Of a DNA stretch of 51,545 bases, positions 34,709 to 43,638 are shown one piece after another (position 1 is the stretch's first letter; each line of letters begins with the position of its first letter). Location of the stretch: the NCBI RefSeq assembly GCF_028858535.1, contig NZ_JAPMOU010000040.1:1-51545 (forward strand), written 5' to 3'. Below the pieces are notes generated by a model that saw nothing but the letters and a program-made list of their open reading frames with translations, searched no databases and was not told where the DNA came from. Made by a program: the position numbers and the translations under genes. The DNA comes from Spartinivicinus poritis. Its GTDB lineage: Bacteria; Pseudomonadota; Gammaproteobacteria; Pseudomonadales; Zooshikellaceae.

Positions 34709-35491
34709 CTAATAGTGAATATACTGTGAAAATATTGTTTGATAAGTGCCGTCCTGCAAAATACTAAACAAGGCTGAGTCAAACAAGGGAATAATAGCAT
34801 TTAAGTGGTCTTTCTTAGCAAATACAACATAAGCAGGCGTTGAGCTTAGTGGAGGATTAATAGGGATAATCTGATCATAGCCATGTTGTTTTACCATATA
34901 ACTGCCAACATGATAGTTGGTTAACACCGCATCTATTCGTTTTCTTTTTAACAACCCAAAACTTTGAGCATCTTCTCTCACATCCACCTGACGTATTTTT
35001 TGCTCTGCCACTGCTAAAGCAAATGCAGGAGTAGTTTTAAAGCCTCGATTAACCGCTATTGATCGTTCATACAAGTCTTTGAGAGAGCTGTAAGTAAAGC
35101 GATTTTCCTTGTGGACAAATAAAGTATATTGAGTAATATGGATTGGCATTCGGGTATAATATAGATAAGGCTCACGGTCTGGGGTCTTAAAATAGGCAAT
35201 AACACAATCTTCCTTTCCTTGCTTAACCCTTTTACCGATTCGCTTCCACGGTTTTAGCGCAAATTTAAAGTTAATATTAATCCTTTTACCAATGGCTGCT
35301 ACCACGTCAATATCAATGCCCTTAATATTACCTTCCTGTTCAATGACAAAAGGCTCATATACAGTACTAACACATGTGACGGTCAGTTTTGAGTCTGCCG
35401 CAGCGGACTCTAGTATATTACCAAACCAAAACAGTCCTATTACGACCAACTGACTGCAAACACAACAACACCTTTTGATACTCATTGACAC
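34709..35491 (-). CDS. Periplasmic solute-binding protein, SBP_bac_3 type (orphan)
   Basis: Exported 260-residue protein. Signal peptide to about residue 32 ('GNILESAAA'), then 'LTVTCVSTVYEPFVIEQEGN', 'KGIDIDVVAAIGKRININFKF', 'PWKRIGKRVKQGKEDCVIAYF' and a C-terminal 'LFSILQDGTYQTIFSQY', the standard family 3 layout. Upstream gene of a two-gene unit with the DUF2007 protein; no transport subunits. The 'GKRVKQGKEDCVIAYFKTP' type motif is shared with histidine-kinase-fused relatives, so sensing rather than import is possible. Confidence 0.86.
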   Translation of the reverse strand: MSMSIKRCCCVCSQLVVIGLFWFGNILESAAADSKLTVTCVSTVYEPFVIEQEGNIKGIDIDVVAAIGKRININFKFALKPWKRIGKRVKQGKEDCVIAYFKTPDREPYLYYTRMPIHITQYTLFVHKENRFTYSSLKDLYERSIAVNRGFKTTPAFALAVAEQKIRQVDVREDAQSFGLLKRKRIDAVLTNYHVGSYMVKQHGYDQIIPINPPLSSTPAYVVFAKKDHLNAIIPLFDSALFSILQDGTYQTIFSQYIHY

Positions 35492-35615
35492 TGTAGCAAT
35501 ATAAATGACAAAAGTGGTGGTGTTTCAGTATAGTTGATCAGCACCGGATATGCTGGTACTAATCATTGACTATATAGGCTACCCCTCCTATTCTATAGCG
35601 ACTTTAAAAAATCAA

Positions 35616-35972
35616 TCACTGATTCTCGTTTTCCTGTTTGATCGGCAAAGAGTTGCCTAAGTCAATCGTTATCCAATGACCATCGGTAAACTGACTGGAC
35701 CAACGAGTATCAAGCCTACCCTCCACTGCAAAGCGTGCATCCAATTGATAGCTTTCAACAGAAGAAACCCAAACAGGCTTATTGAGAGAAACCGGGTTAG
35801 CCTGCGCCAGTGTCGTAAGAATGAAAAAAGCGCCCAAAATAATATACAAAGTAGGGTAACACTTATCCAATGTGTGGGTTGACGAAGAGTAACAGTACTC
35901 ACTGCAATAGTCTCCTGATCCTAACATGTTAGGCCAGCATAGCGAAATCACTATTACAATACTGGTAAACAA
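35616..35972 (-). pseudogene. Truncated discoidin (F5/8 type C) domain protein
   Basis: A 118-codon frame with a probable signal peptide ('YIILGAFFILTTLAQA') and then the first third of a discoidin/CBM32-type domain: 'NPVSLNKPVWVSSVE', 'LDARFAVEGRLDTRWSSQF' and 'GHWITIDLG'. Complete domains run about 130 residues and continue after 'DLG' with a conserved 'I..V.L.WE' strand, but here the frame ends after a short unrelated tail ('KQENENQ'). This looks like the 5' end of a larger secreted carbohydrate-binding or hydrolase gene whose remainder was deleted. The exact start is uncertain. Confidence 0.65.
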
Positions 35973-36214
35973 AAAACAAACTTAGCCCACAAATATTGCC
36001 TATTTTGGGATTTGTGAAAGATATAACCAAAGTAAAAGAGTATTTGCATTATGGTTGACCAACAAAAAATCATGCATATTCAGTTAAAAACCATATTAAA
36101 CAAAGATACATTAAAATTTATTTAAAATAATATTTTAATTTTCATTCAATGAAGTGTTAAGTTCAAATAAACACTGAAGATGAAGAAGCGAAGAGGATAA
36201 TAATTTGTAATACA

Positions 36215-36817
36215 TTAAGAAACGTACATCACTAGACCAACATTATGTTCAGCGGCATTAAAAATAAATGATTGCAATTTCATTAAATAATTACGTAAAT
36301 AGACTATCGATTTATCTCTCCCCCAGTTTTCCCACTCTACGGGATAGATTGCTAAAGCCATCCATTCCTGGCAATCAAACCCTCCAAATAAGTCAACCTG
36401 ATCAACCTTGCTGATCGCTGTCGCAATCGTCTGGGTTTGACATTCATCAAACATTCTTACAGGGCCATAGCCAGTATCTGTTTCTGGCACAGGTATCCCT
36501 CCATTAATGATAAAGTTCATTGGCGGCTTTCCTCCCCATACTGAGCGGGTAAGTAAATAATGTAAACCATGCCATGCTTTACCAAACTGCTCACGAACGC
36601 CTTCTCCCTCAGCATAGTCAAAGTCTGGTGCTGGTGCTGTATCATCAACTAGTTGATTATGCTGAGGAAAATTCATCAGCTGGGTAAATTGGCCGACTTC
36701 ATACCAGAAATACCCAGGCTCATCAGGCGCTAATACTCGCCAGATTAAAGGCGGATAACCCAAAACAGCCTCAATGTGTTGTCTACCTAGCGTCGTCATT
36801 TCAAGACACATGGTCAT
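36215..36817 (-). CDS. DUF1877 (YfbM-like) protein
   Basis: Soluble 200-residue cytoplasmic protein of the YfbM/DUF1877 family, function unknown. Family segments: 'FGKAWHGLHYLLTRSVWGGKPPMNFII', 'GGIPV', 'TGYGPVRMFD', and C-terminal 'IYPVEWENW' with 'FIFNAAEHNVGLVMYV'. ATG 36817 is preferred because AGGGA sits 10 bases upstream; a TTG at 36826 and an ATG at 36811 also exist. Stands alone between AT-rich spacers; the 240-base spacer on its 3' side holds nothing recognisable. Confidence 0.85.
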   Translation of the reverse strand: MTMCLEMTTLGRQHIEAVLGYPPLIWRVLAPDEPGYFWYEVGQFTQLMNFPQHNQLVDDTAPAPDFDYAEGEGVREQFGKAWHGLHYLLTRSVWGGKPPMNFIINGGIPVPETDTGYGPVRMFDECQTQTIATAISKVDQVDLFGGFDCQEWMALAIYPVEWENWGRDKSIVYLRNYLMKLQSFIFNAAEHNVGLVMYVS

Positions 36818-37002
36818 ATTCAGCAATCCCTTGCTTATGAGTACCTCTAATACTGTCCAACAATAAGGCCTTTCCGCACTTTTTATTCAAGCGGCTACCA
36901 ACGTGACAAATAGAATTCCTTATTGCCTTTTAGCCAATACTATTTATATTAGGCTATGTTTTTTAAATGCTCTTAAAACACGAATAGAAGTACAGACATA
37001 AC

Positions 37003-37272
37003 ATGACAACTAATCAGTTCAGAGTAAAACTAACTGGCTATGCAACAGGCAGTAAAGGTCAGTACTATGTGGAAACAGACTTTGCTAAACTATTTAAAAT
37101 TTCCCATGACAAAGCAAAGACTATCTTTAAATCAATTCCTTATACAATCAAAGAGAATCTGACAGCAGTCGAAGCCGATCAGTATAAAGCTGCTATTGAA
37201 AAAATCGGTGCCACTTGCGTTGTTGAAAATATGAAGCACAACCTGGATGGGTTATCCATTATTGATGATTAA
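37003..37272 (+). CDS. Small protein with ribosomal L7/L12 C-terminal-like fold pattern
   Basis: 89-residue cytoplasmic protein. The segment 'SIPYTIKENLTAVEADQYKAAIEKIGATCVVE' follows the pattern of the L7/L12 C-terminal domain ('..P..IKE.V...EA......LE..GA.V.L'), which appears in several small proteins of unknown role. The N-terminus ('QFRVKLTGYATGSKGQYYVETDFAKLF') forms probable beta strands. It stands as a single gene followed by a hairpin terminator. Function unknown. Confidence 0.7.
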   Translation: MTTNQFRVKLTGYATGSKGQYYVETDFAKLFKISHDKAKTIFKSIPYTIKENLTAVEADQYKAAIEKIGATCVVENMKHNLDGLSIIDD

Positions 37273-37293
37273 GCAGATGGGGTAAGGGTTTAC

Positions 37294-37319
37294 CAGGGGA
37301 TATCCACCTCCCCTGTTTT
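37294..37319. terminator. Terminator between convergent genes
   Basis: CAGGGGA (37294-37300) pairs with TCCCCTG (37309-37315), loop of 8, followed by TTTTA. It serves the small plus-strand gene, and may also serve the flagellar hook gene arriving from the other side (stop at 37355). Confidence 0.65.
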
Positions 37320-37354
37320 ATAAGTATGCTATGAACTCTTTATATTAAAATTTA

Positions 37355-39373
37355 TTAACGTAAGTTAATTATTGTCTGAGTCACAGTATCTTCTGTTTCA
37401 ATGGTTTTTGCATTAGCTTGATAGTTACGCTGGGCAATGATCAATCCCACTAACTCTTCTGCCACATCCACATTAGCTTCTTCCAAGGAGCCAGCTCTCA
37501 AACTACCTAAAGTACCAGTGTTTGGAGTGCCCACCACAGGCACACCTGAGTCAAATGTCTCCATCCAGGCTGTTTTTCCAATGGGCTGTAAACCCTGCGA
37601 GTTAGCGAAATTAGCTAACGCCACTTGGCCTAACGTAGTATTTTGCCCGTTGGAATAGCGCCCGAATATAATTCCAGTTTCACTCACACTCAGATCAGTC
37701 ATTCGCCCGACGCTGTAACCGTTTTGCGATAAACTTTCAATGGCAAAAAGACTGCCAAACTGAGTTGAGTCAGCAATATTAAAAACAAAGTTAGAGCTGG
37801 TAGGAGGGTCTGGCAACGGTAATATATTGCCTCCAGCAGAAACATTGATTGGTTGTAATGCATTGATAGGGTTACCATTGCTATCTAAAGGTACCCAGTT
37901 GGTAATCACAATGGGGTTAGAACTCAATAAATTACCATCCCGGTCAAATTGCACGGAAAACCTGGCTCGAGTGGCTGCCCCACCACTCGCAACAGGGTCT
38001 CCAATATCTTCTCCATCAATCAATAAATACATGCTCCAATCAGACGCATTGGGCGTTAATGGGTTTGCCTCTTCCTTTACAAAATAGGATGTCAGTGTGT
38101 GAGGATTACCCAAACTATCAAAAATTTGTACTTGGGTAGCATGGTTATAGGTAGCAGGTTTATTCGGATCAAACTCATTTTCAGCAAAAGGGGTATAGGT
38201 TAGTGGAATGGTAAAGATATTTGGTAAAGTCGCTGGCGCAGGAGCTGCCGCTATTTGCAGATTATTTTCAAGCTGCATTGTGACTTCCCCACCCACAGTC
38301 GATGTCGCTCCATCGGCTACATTGACAGCTGCACCCGCATTGGTAAAAGCAGCACCTGTTGCTCCCTGAACAGCCACGTTAGTTCCCGTGTTATTTAACG
38401 TAATAGAAATATTATCACCGGTATTGTTGTATACTCTGATTTCATTAGGTGCAGATGAGTCAATTTGTGCGTTAACGCCCGTTAAATTAGATATAGCAAT
38501 TGCAAGTTCATTTATACTATTCACAGAACTTAAAGCAATTGCTTGATTATTAATACTAATAGAAGCACCTGCAGGTGCCGAAGAACCAAGCAATGCAGCA
38601 AGGTTAGTCGCATCCACTTTTACCCGAGTATTGGCAGAAGCACTCATTATCCCATATTGTTCACCATTACTAACTAATTCACTAGCAATAGTACTGGCCT
38701 GCATATTCGCAGCACTTGGTACATTTAAAGTCGCTACTGTAACAGCTGGTGATTGCGAAATATCTTGTAAAATAAAACTACCGGTACTATAGCCATTGGT
38801 ATTGGCTAGCTGAGCATTGGCAACAACAGCTGTGTTATTCGATACCGTTAAACTTCCCCTTCTAGCTAATACTGTCTCTCTGGAATCTAAATTAAAATCA
38901 ATATCCACCCCACTGGTTTGACGAGGATCGAGATATTGAGCATTAATTTGTAAATCAGATAATGCTCCTGGAATAATAACGCCAGAAGCATCTGCAACAA
39001 AGCCTTGTAAAAAATCTCCTGTATTTGTCACTATATAACCGTCTTTATTCAGACTAAAAATACCTTGTCTAGTATAAGCAAGGCCATGTGGATTTTTTGT
39101 AACAAAAAATCCACCACCATTAATGACCATATCTAAGTTACGATCTGTTGATCTAATATTCCCCTGATTAAACTGCTGAGCAACCGTCTGCACAAAAACA
39201 CCATTACCTGCCTTACTATTACCTCCCCCTAGCATTGCTTGAGAGTATAAATCATGAAACTCAGCGCGAGATCGCTTAAAACCAACAGTGCCTCCATTGG
39301 CGATGTTATTACCAATCACATCTAAATCTGAGCTGGCCGCCCTTAAGCCACTGAGTGCGGTATTAAATCCCAT
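37355..39373 (-). CDS. flgE: Flagellar hook protein FlgE, enlarged, away from other flagellar genes
   Basis: Extracellular hook subunit of 672 residues, far longer than E. coli FlgE (about 400). ATG 39373 is set by the strong site AGGGGAGGT. The conserved N-terminal D0/D1 region is clear: 'GFNTALSGLRAASSDLDVIGNNIANGGTVGFKRSRAEF'-type start, then 'VINGGGFFVTKN' and 'YTRQGIFSLNKDGYIV'. The C-terminus has 'GSLEEANVDVAEELVGLIIAQRNYQANAKTI' and ends 'IINLR'. Between them, about residues 180-390 are an added Ser/Asn/Ala-rich region, including a flagellin_IN-like unit ('ISINNQAIALSSVNSINELAIAISN'). Other hook and rod genes are absent nearby, so this may be a second, strain-specific hook or a relocated gene. 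Confidence 0.92.
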   Translation of the reverse strand: MGFNTALSGLRAASSDLDVIGNNIANGGTVGFKRSRAEFHDLYSQAMLGGGNSKAGNGVFVQTVAQQFNQGNIRSTDRNLDMVINGGGFFVTKNPHGLAYTRQGIFSLNKDGYIVTNTGDFLQGFVADASGVIIPGALSDLQINAQYLDPRQTSGVDIDFNLDSRETVLARRGSLTVSNNTAVVANAQLANTNGYSTGSFILQDISQSPAVTVATLNVPSAANMQASTIASELVSNGEQYGIMSASANTRVKVDATNLAALLGSSAPAGASISINNQAIALSSVNSINELAIAISNLTGVNAQIDSSAPNEIRVYNNTGDNISITLNNTGTNVAVQGATGAAFTNAGAAVNVADGATSTVGGEVTMQLENNLQIAAAPAPATLPNIFTIPLTYTPFAENEFDPNKPATYNHATQVQIFDSLGNPHTLTSYFVKEEANPLTPNASDWSMYLLIDGEDIGDPVASGGAATRARFSVQFDRDGNLLSSNPIVITNWVPLDSNGNPINALQPINVSAGGNILPLPDPPTSSNFVFNIADSTQFGSLFAIESLSQNGYSVGRMTDLSVSETGIIFGRYSNGQNTTLGQVALANFANSQGLQPIGKTAWMETFDSGVPVVGTPNTGTLGSLRAGSLEEANVDVAEELVGLIIAQRNYQANAKTIETEDTVTQTIINLR

Positions 39374-39875
39374 TGAGTACCTCCCCTGGTTATGGGCATC
39401 ACATGTTGTCAACGTAACAAATATTACTGTACCCTACACATAGGGTATTATTTAATTCGGCTATAGCAGTTGAGTGTTTGGACAAGTAAATAATATGTGT
39501 ATTCCCTTTCTAAGCAAACAACTATCCCTTCAAATTGGTTAATAACCCTACCTGTCACTACGAGGCATCAAGTTGAATATTAATATAAGTCACAATATGT
39601 ATAAGCAATAGCTGTTCCATAAACCAATATTGAGTAAATTCAAAATATTAGCAAAATTCAGGTGGCAATTATTTTCCGCCCACTTGGCGACAAGTTTAAT
39701 AAAGTTGTAATCAGCTAGAGGTTTTTTTGTTAATTAACTATTAAAGCAGCCATAAACATGCTGTCGTATGAATTACTTTTTAACACTTCAAATTTAAGGG
39801 AAAATCGAATACCAAAAAGTCAGCCATATACAATGACTGACTTAATGAAACCTACCGGGTTAAAAGAAAAGTATA
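39374..39875. other. Intergenic region upstream of flgE
   Basis: About 500 AT-rich bases without a gene. It holds the flgE promoter on the minus strand, and the 3' end of the DUF4870 gene lies on its far side. No match to sigma-28 or sigma-54 consensus was found by eye on the minus strand. Confidence 0.4.
39430..39447. promoter_or_regulatory. Short palindrome in flgE upstream region
   Basis: TACCCTA (39430-39436) and TAGGGTA (39441-39447) form a perfect 7-base inverted repeat around CACA, 57-74 bases upstream of the flgE start. It could be an operator or a 5' leader hairpin; no regulator is implied. Confidence 0.35.
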
Positions 39876-40238
39876 CTATTTAATCAAACGAATAGTGAGT
39901 GGGTAACGATAACGTTCTCCTTTAGAAGACTTAATTATCGCAACTATTGTTACAACCAGTCCAAAAATAAATAATATTGGCAACAATAATAATCCGATCA
40001 ACACCCAACTGAGTATCAGTAATACTCCAAAAGCAATCAACATGGTAATTTGAAAGTTTATTGCTTCTTTACCCTGGTGATCCACAAAACCAAACTCATC
40101 CTTTTTCATGAGCCAAATAACAAGTGGTCCAAGGATACTACCAAATGGAATCAGAAAACCAACAAATGCAGCCACATGACAAAACATTCCCCACTGTTTT
40201 TCTTCATTGGTCATGCCAATATCAATAACATCTTTCAT
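39876..40238 (-). CDS. DUF4870 membrane protein
   Basis: Small inner-membrane protein, 120 residues, of the DUF4870 (Tic20-like) family. It shows 'TNEEKQWGMFCHVAAFVGFLIPFGSILGPLVIWLMKKDE', 'FVDHQGKEAINFQITML' and two further hydrophobic helices, then the family-typical 'GERYRYPLTIRLIK' tail. Role unknown. Start ATG 40238 has GAGG upstream. Single gene. Confidence 0.9.
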   Translation of the reverse strand: MKDVIDIGMTNEEKQWGMFCHVAAFVGFLIPFGSILGPLVIWLMKKDEFGFVDHQGKEAINFQITMLIAFGVLLILSWVLIGLLLLPILFIFGLVVTIVAIIKSSKGERYRYPLTIRLIK

Positions 40239-40520
40239 ATCACTGCCTCAATAATGATGAACTTGAGATACTCAAATAAGACTATCAACCCTATTCTTTA
40301 CTACTCAAACAGCCCCCCTCTTTAAAGGGCTAATGCCTGATGAAGCCTCATTTCACCATGAAAGACATAATATGTCAATATCTTACCTGTAAGATCATTC
40401 CTGCAAATGAGTAATGATGAACTATGCTTAAACAGAATCACCCAAACATCAGGCTACTGCAGCCAAGCAGTCTAATGAGTTTAGTAGGGCCTACCATAGC
40501 TAATGTGAGGGGAATATAGA

Positions 40521-40877
40521 GTGAACATTGAAGAATTATTAGAAGACGACAGTGAACAAAAGCGCCGCTATCCCCGCAGACCTATTAAGTGGAAAGCTCT
40601 GATAAAAGATACTTCTCAAGATAAAGTGGTACCTGCAACCACTGTCAATGTTTCAGCACAAGGCGCACTTTTACAATCAATATTCTGCTTTAAAAAACTA
40701 CAACTGCTCCCTATTATGATCAAAGTGAATTACCAGGGAAATAAGCTAACTATTTATGCTAAAGCAGAAGTCAGGCATATTATCATTAGAACCTATGATT
40801 TTCAGCTGGGGTTGCAATTTAAAGATATTCAAAAAGATGACCAACAGTTTCTATCCCGTTTTGCTGAAGGTATTTAA
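40521..40877 (+). CDS. PilZ-domain protein (probable c-di-GMP receptor)
   Basis: Cytoplasmic 118-residue protein made almost only of a PilZ domain. It has the N-terminal arginine motif ('RRYPRRPIKWKA') and the second motif as 'NVSAQGALL' (the usual D/N-x-S-x-x-G), so both c-di-GMP-binding elements are present. The start is GTG at 40521, supported by GAGGGGA 8 bases upstream. The stop is 6 bases from the START-domain gene, which in turn overlaps the next by one base: a three-gene operon. A direct c-di-GMP response of this operon's products is inference. Confidence 0.85.
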   Translation: MNIEELLEDDSEQKRRYPRRPIKWKALIKDTSQDKVVPATTVNVSAQGALLQSIFCFKKLQLLPIMIKVNYQGNKLTIYAKAEVRHIIIRTYDFQLGLQFKDIQKDDQQFLSRFAEGI

Positions 40878-40883
40878 GTAATA

Positions 40884-41609
40884 ATGAATTATAATAAAAC
40901 ACCCCTCTCATTGACTATAACACTTGCTATTTTATTGTTAACCTTAGCAAATGCTTCATCGGCCAATAAATGGCAACAGGTTAAAAACAAAGAAGGAGTA
41001 AAAGTTTACACCAGAGTAATACCAGGCTCTAAAATTCACGAATTTAAAGGTGTAACCACTATCAATACCAGCTTAGCAAGTCTTATTGGAGTATTAGATG
41101 ATATTAGTGCCTGCCCACAATGGGTATTCCAATGTTCTCAGCCAACGCTTATCCAGTCCATTAACTTTCACGAGCGTTTTGTTTATCAAGTGAATGACTT
41201 TCCTTTTCCCTCAAAAAACCGAGATATTATCTTACATGCAAAGCTAAGCCAATCACCTTCAACAAAAGCAATCACCATTCAGCTACGTGCTGCACCTGAC
41301 TTTTGTCATAACAATAAAAAAGCCGTCTGTAAAAAAATCAACAAATCAAAATTAGTTCGTATTAAAAAGTCTAAAGGCTTTTATCTGATAGAGCCTTTAA
41401 CTAAAAACAAAATTCAAGTCACCTGGCAGCACCATGCAGAGCCAGGTGGCAACCTACCGACCTGGTTAGTTAATAATTTAATTACCGACACCCCTTTTTA
41501 TACACTAAAAAAATTAGCTCATATTGTACAGAAAAAGAAATATCAAACAGCAAGATTAAAATACGATACAAAAGGCCTTATTGTCGGCTTTGAGGTTAAA
41601 AACTGGTAA
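40884..41609 (+). CDS. Secreted START-domain protein
   Basis: Exported 241-residue protein. Signal peptide ends near 'LANASSA'. The mature chain is a START/SRPBCC lipid-binding-type domain: 'KWQQVKNKEGVKVYTRVIPGS', 'EFKGVTTINTSLASLIGVLDDI', 'QVNDFPFPSKNRDIIL' and C-terminal 'WQHHAEPGGNLPTWLVNNLITDTPFYTLKKL'. Such bacterial START proteins are thought to bind lipids or hydrophobic ligands in the periplasm. Its TAA shares one base with the ATG of the next gene (TAATG), so translation is coupled. Confidence 0.88.
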   Translation: MNYNKTPLSLTITLAILLLTLANASSANKWQQVKNKEGVKVYTRVIPGSKIHEFKGVTTINTSLASLIGVLDDISACPQWVFQCSQPTLIQSINFHERFVYQVNDFPFPSKNRDIILHAKLSQSPSTKAITIQLRAAPDFCHNNKKAVCKKINKSKLVRIKKSKGFYLIEPLTKNKIQVTWQHHAEPGGNLPTWLVNNLITDTPFYTLKKLAHIVQKKKYQTARLKYDTKGLIVGFEVKNW

Positions 41610-42439
41610 TGAATACATTATCTTCAATCAATCGCCCCCATCAAAAACCGCTCAAGTTGCCACCTTATTTGAATTTAACTAAATTAGTTTTCACGTCATT
41701 TATATATGTAAGCTTTCTCTTCTTTAGCAACAACAGTCAGGCAAAAAGCCTAAATCCACTCTGCACCGAAGACGATGTATTATTAGGTGGCCAATTATCA
41801 GAGCCTTATCATACCCGCTTAAGAGATGGCTTGGTTGATCAATATCTACAACTCATATTTGAAATGCTTAATTGTCAATTAAAAATTATTAGCCTTCCAG
41901 CTGAGCGAGCATTATTAGAAGCCAATAGAGGCAAAATTGATGGTGACTTTGTGCTGCTATCAGATATAGATAAGGCCAGCTATCCCGAGTTACTCAAAGT
42001 AACACCCAGTTACTTTTCCTTTTTTATGGCTTATGTCAGCTTTGATGACATTAAATATGAAGAACTTTCCAGCTATCGTATTGGCGTAATTACTGGCATG
42101 CCCATTGCGGCAGAGTCACTCAGTAACATCAAAGTGGTTAGGGTCAAGCACTATGAACAGTTAATTGAATTACTCCGTCGCAAACGTCTTCATGTTGCTG
42201 TACTACCTATCGCAGTTGCTTATTATTATAAAAAAATCTCGTGCTTGAATAATTTAAAAATAGAAGTTAAACCAGAACTAAAAGTTAACTTATATATTTA
42301 CTTAAATAAGAGGCGCGCTAATTTAGTAGAGCCACTTAGCACAGCTATTGAAAACTTCAAACACAGTAGAAAATATCAGGAGCTAGTGAGAAAATTCCTT
42401 AAAAAAGGCTTAGAACTGAGCGCGCCAAGCTGCGAGTAA
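41609..42439 (+). CDS. Periplasmic solute-binding protein, SBP_bac_3 type (orphan, in PilZ-START operon)
   Basis: Exported 276-residue protein whose hydrophobic segment ('LVFTSFIYVSFLFFSNNSQA') lies after a long, basic N-terminal stretch of about 25 residues. The mature part has 'RDGLVDQYLQLIFEMLNCQLKIISLPAERALLEANRGKIDGDF', the usual family 3 order with 'ERALLEA..GKIDGD', and ends 'RKYQELVRKFLKKG'. It resembles a group often annotated as periplasmic sensor-like binding proteins. Start coupled to the START gene by a TAATG overlap. No ABC permease nearby. Confidence 0.82.
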   Translation: MNTLSSINRPHQKPLKLPPYLNLTKLVFTSFIYVSFLFFSNNSQAKSLNPLCTEDDVLLGGQLSEPYHTRLRDGLVDQYLQLIFEMLNCQLKIISLPAERALLEANRGKIDGDFVLLSDIDKASYPELLKVTPSYFSFFMAYVSFDDIKYEELSSYRIGVITGMPIAAESLSNIKVVRVKHYEQLIELLRRKRLHVAVLPIAVAYYYKKISCLNNLKIEVKPELKVNLYIYLNKRRANLVEPLSTAIENFKHSRKYQELVRKFLKKGLELSAPSCE

Positions 42440-42473
42440 GAATACAGCTAAAAGTACCCTTTAAAATCGTCTT

Positions 42474-43256
42474 TTATTGAATGCCATGCAAATAATATTG
42501 ATATAGCCTAGCAACTTCACCATTACGCTTCAGCTCGGCTAACTTATCATTTAAGGGCTTAAGTTTACTTAAACAAGCAGACTGTTTAGAAAACAAAATA
42601 TAAACATCAAGTTTTGCAACCTCTTGATCTAGAGGAACAATCAAATCACTTAGCCCCATTTTTTTAGCTGTTGCAATACCATCAAACTCAGCAAGAACTA
42701 CATAATCAGCTCTCCCTTTCTCGATCATCTTCATCATTAACTGATGGCTTTTAATTCTGCCAAGATGAAGGTATTGTTTATCAAAATGATCAAACTGATC
42801 GCCATAACTGCCACCAAATGGTCTAATACCACGCTTACCAATTAAGTCTTGTAAAGTATTAAAAATAAATTGATTATTTTTATGGACAAAAATTTTTATC
42901 GGTTCAGTAACAATAGGGGCACTATAAACAAACAATCGAGCTCGCTCATTATTATAATAAGCCCCAAAAATTGCATCTATTTTATGTTTTTTCAATTGAT
43001 CAACAACTCTTGTCCAAGGATGTACAGGAGAAGAAAACAGTTTTATATTCAGCGACTTTGATACCTGAAGCATAATATCATACATCAAGCCAACATATAC
43101 CCCTGCATCATCTACATAGGATATTGGTATCCACTCGCTAGCTCCAGCATACCTGATTTGATCACAACGCTCTTCAGCCAAGGTAATGGTTGTGAAAAAT
43201 GAAACAACAAGATACCTATAACAATACTTAATTATTTTACCTTTTATACAACACAT
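42474..43256 (-). CDS. Periplasmic solute-binding protein, SBP_bac_3 type (orphan)
   Basis: Exported 260-residue protein. Short signal ('YRYLVVSFFTTITLA') then 'RCDQIRYAGASEWIPISYVDDAG', 'GLMYDIMLQVSKSLNIKLFSS', 'PWTRVVDQLKKHKIDAIFGAYY' and C-terminal 'KLAELKRNGEVARLYQYYL'. Tail-to-tail with the PilZ operon, 34 bases between stops. No transport subunits. Its start has no strong Shine-Dalgarno, so the true start could be slightly inside. Confidence 0.84.
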   Translation of the reverse strand: MCCIKGKIIKYCYRYLVVSFFTTITLAEERCDQIRYAGASEWIPISYVDDAGVYVGLMYDIMLQVSKSLNIKLFSSPVHPWTRVVDQLKKHKIDAIFGAYYNNERARLFVYSAPIVTEPIKIFVHKNNQFIFNTLQDLIGKRGIRPFGGSYGDQFDHFDKQYLHLGRIKSHQLMMKMIEKGRADYVVLAEFDGIATAKKMGLSDLIVPLDQEVAKLDVYILFSKQSACLSKLKPLNDKLAELKRNGEVARLYQYYLHGIQ

Positions 43257-43638
43257 ATCATTGTGCTTGGCTTTAGAAACTCTGTGTCTGTAATTACACT
43301 CACTATATTATAGCTAGTTAGAATACACTTTAAGCTAAAAGTTATGTGTATTGCCATAATCAAGCAGGCAGTTGAGCGTGATGTTGAACATGTTAGCGTT
43401 TACATTTCATTCCAATAGCTTATTACTAACTCCTTTATTAAAAAAATCTTCTTCATTTTCTCATATACAAACAGTAGCCTATCCTTGTAACGAACCAAGC
43501 GAAGTCAGCCATGAACATACTAACCAATCCACAGCAGTCAATTAACACACAATAAACATAGCTACTTCAAATAATAAGCTCTCTTCCATGCAGCCCATAA
43601 CGAGATAAAAGGGCTGCTATTACCTGCTCTTATCAACA
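43257..43638. other. Intergenic region, no gene seen
   Basis: About 380 AT-rich bases. It contains the promoter side of the orphan binding-protein gene and the 3' flank of the P450 gene. Nothing else recognised; short frames here lack ribosome sites. Confidence 0.4.

Noticed and set aside
36111-36136. ATTAAAAT/ATTTTAAT inverted repeat
   Set aside because: A/T-only arms in an A/T-rich spacer are expected by chance.
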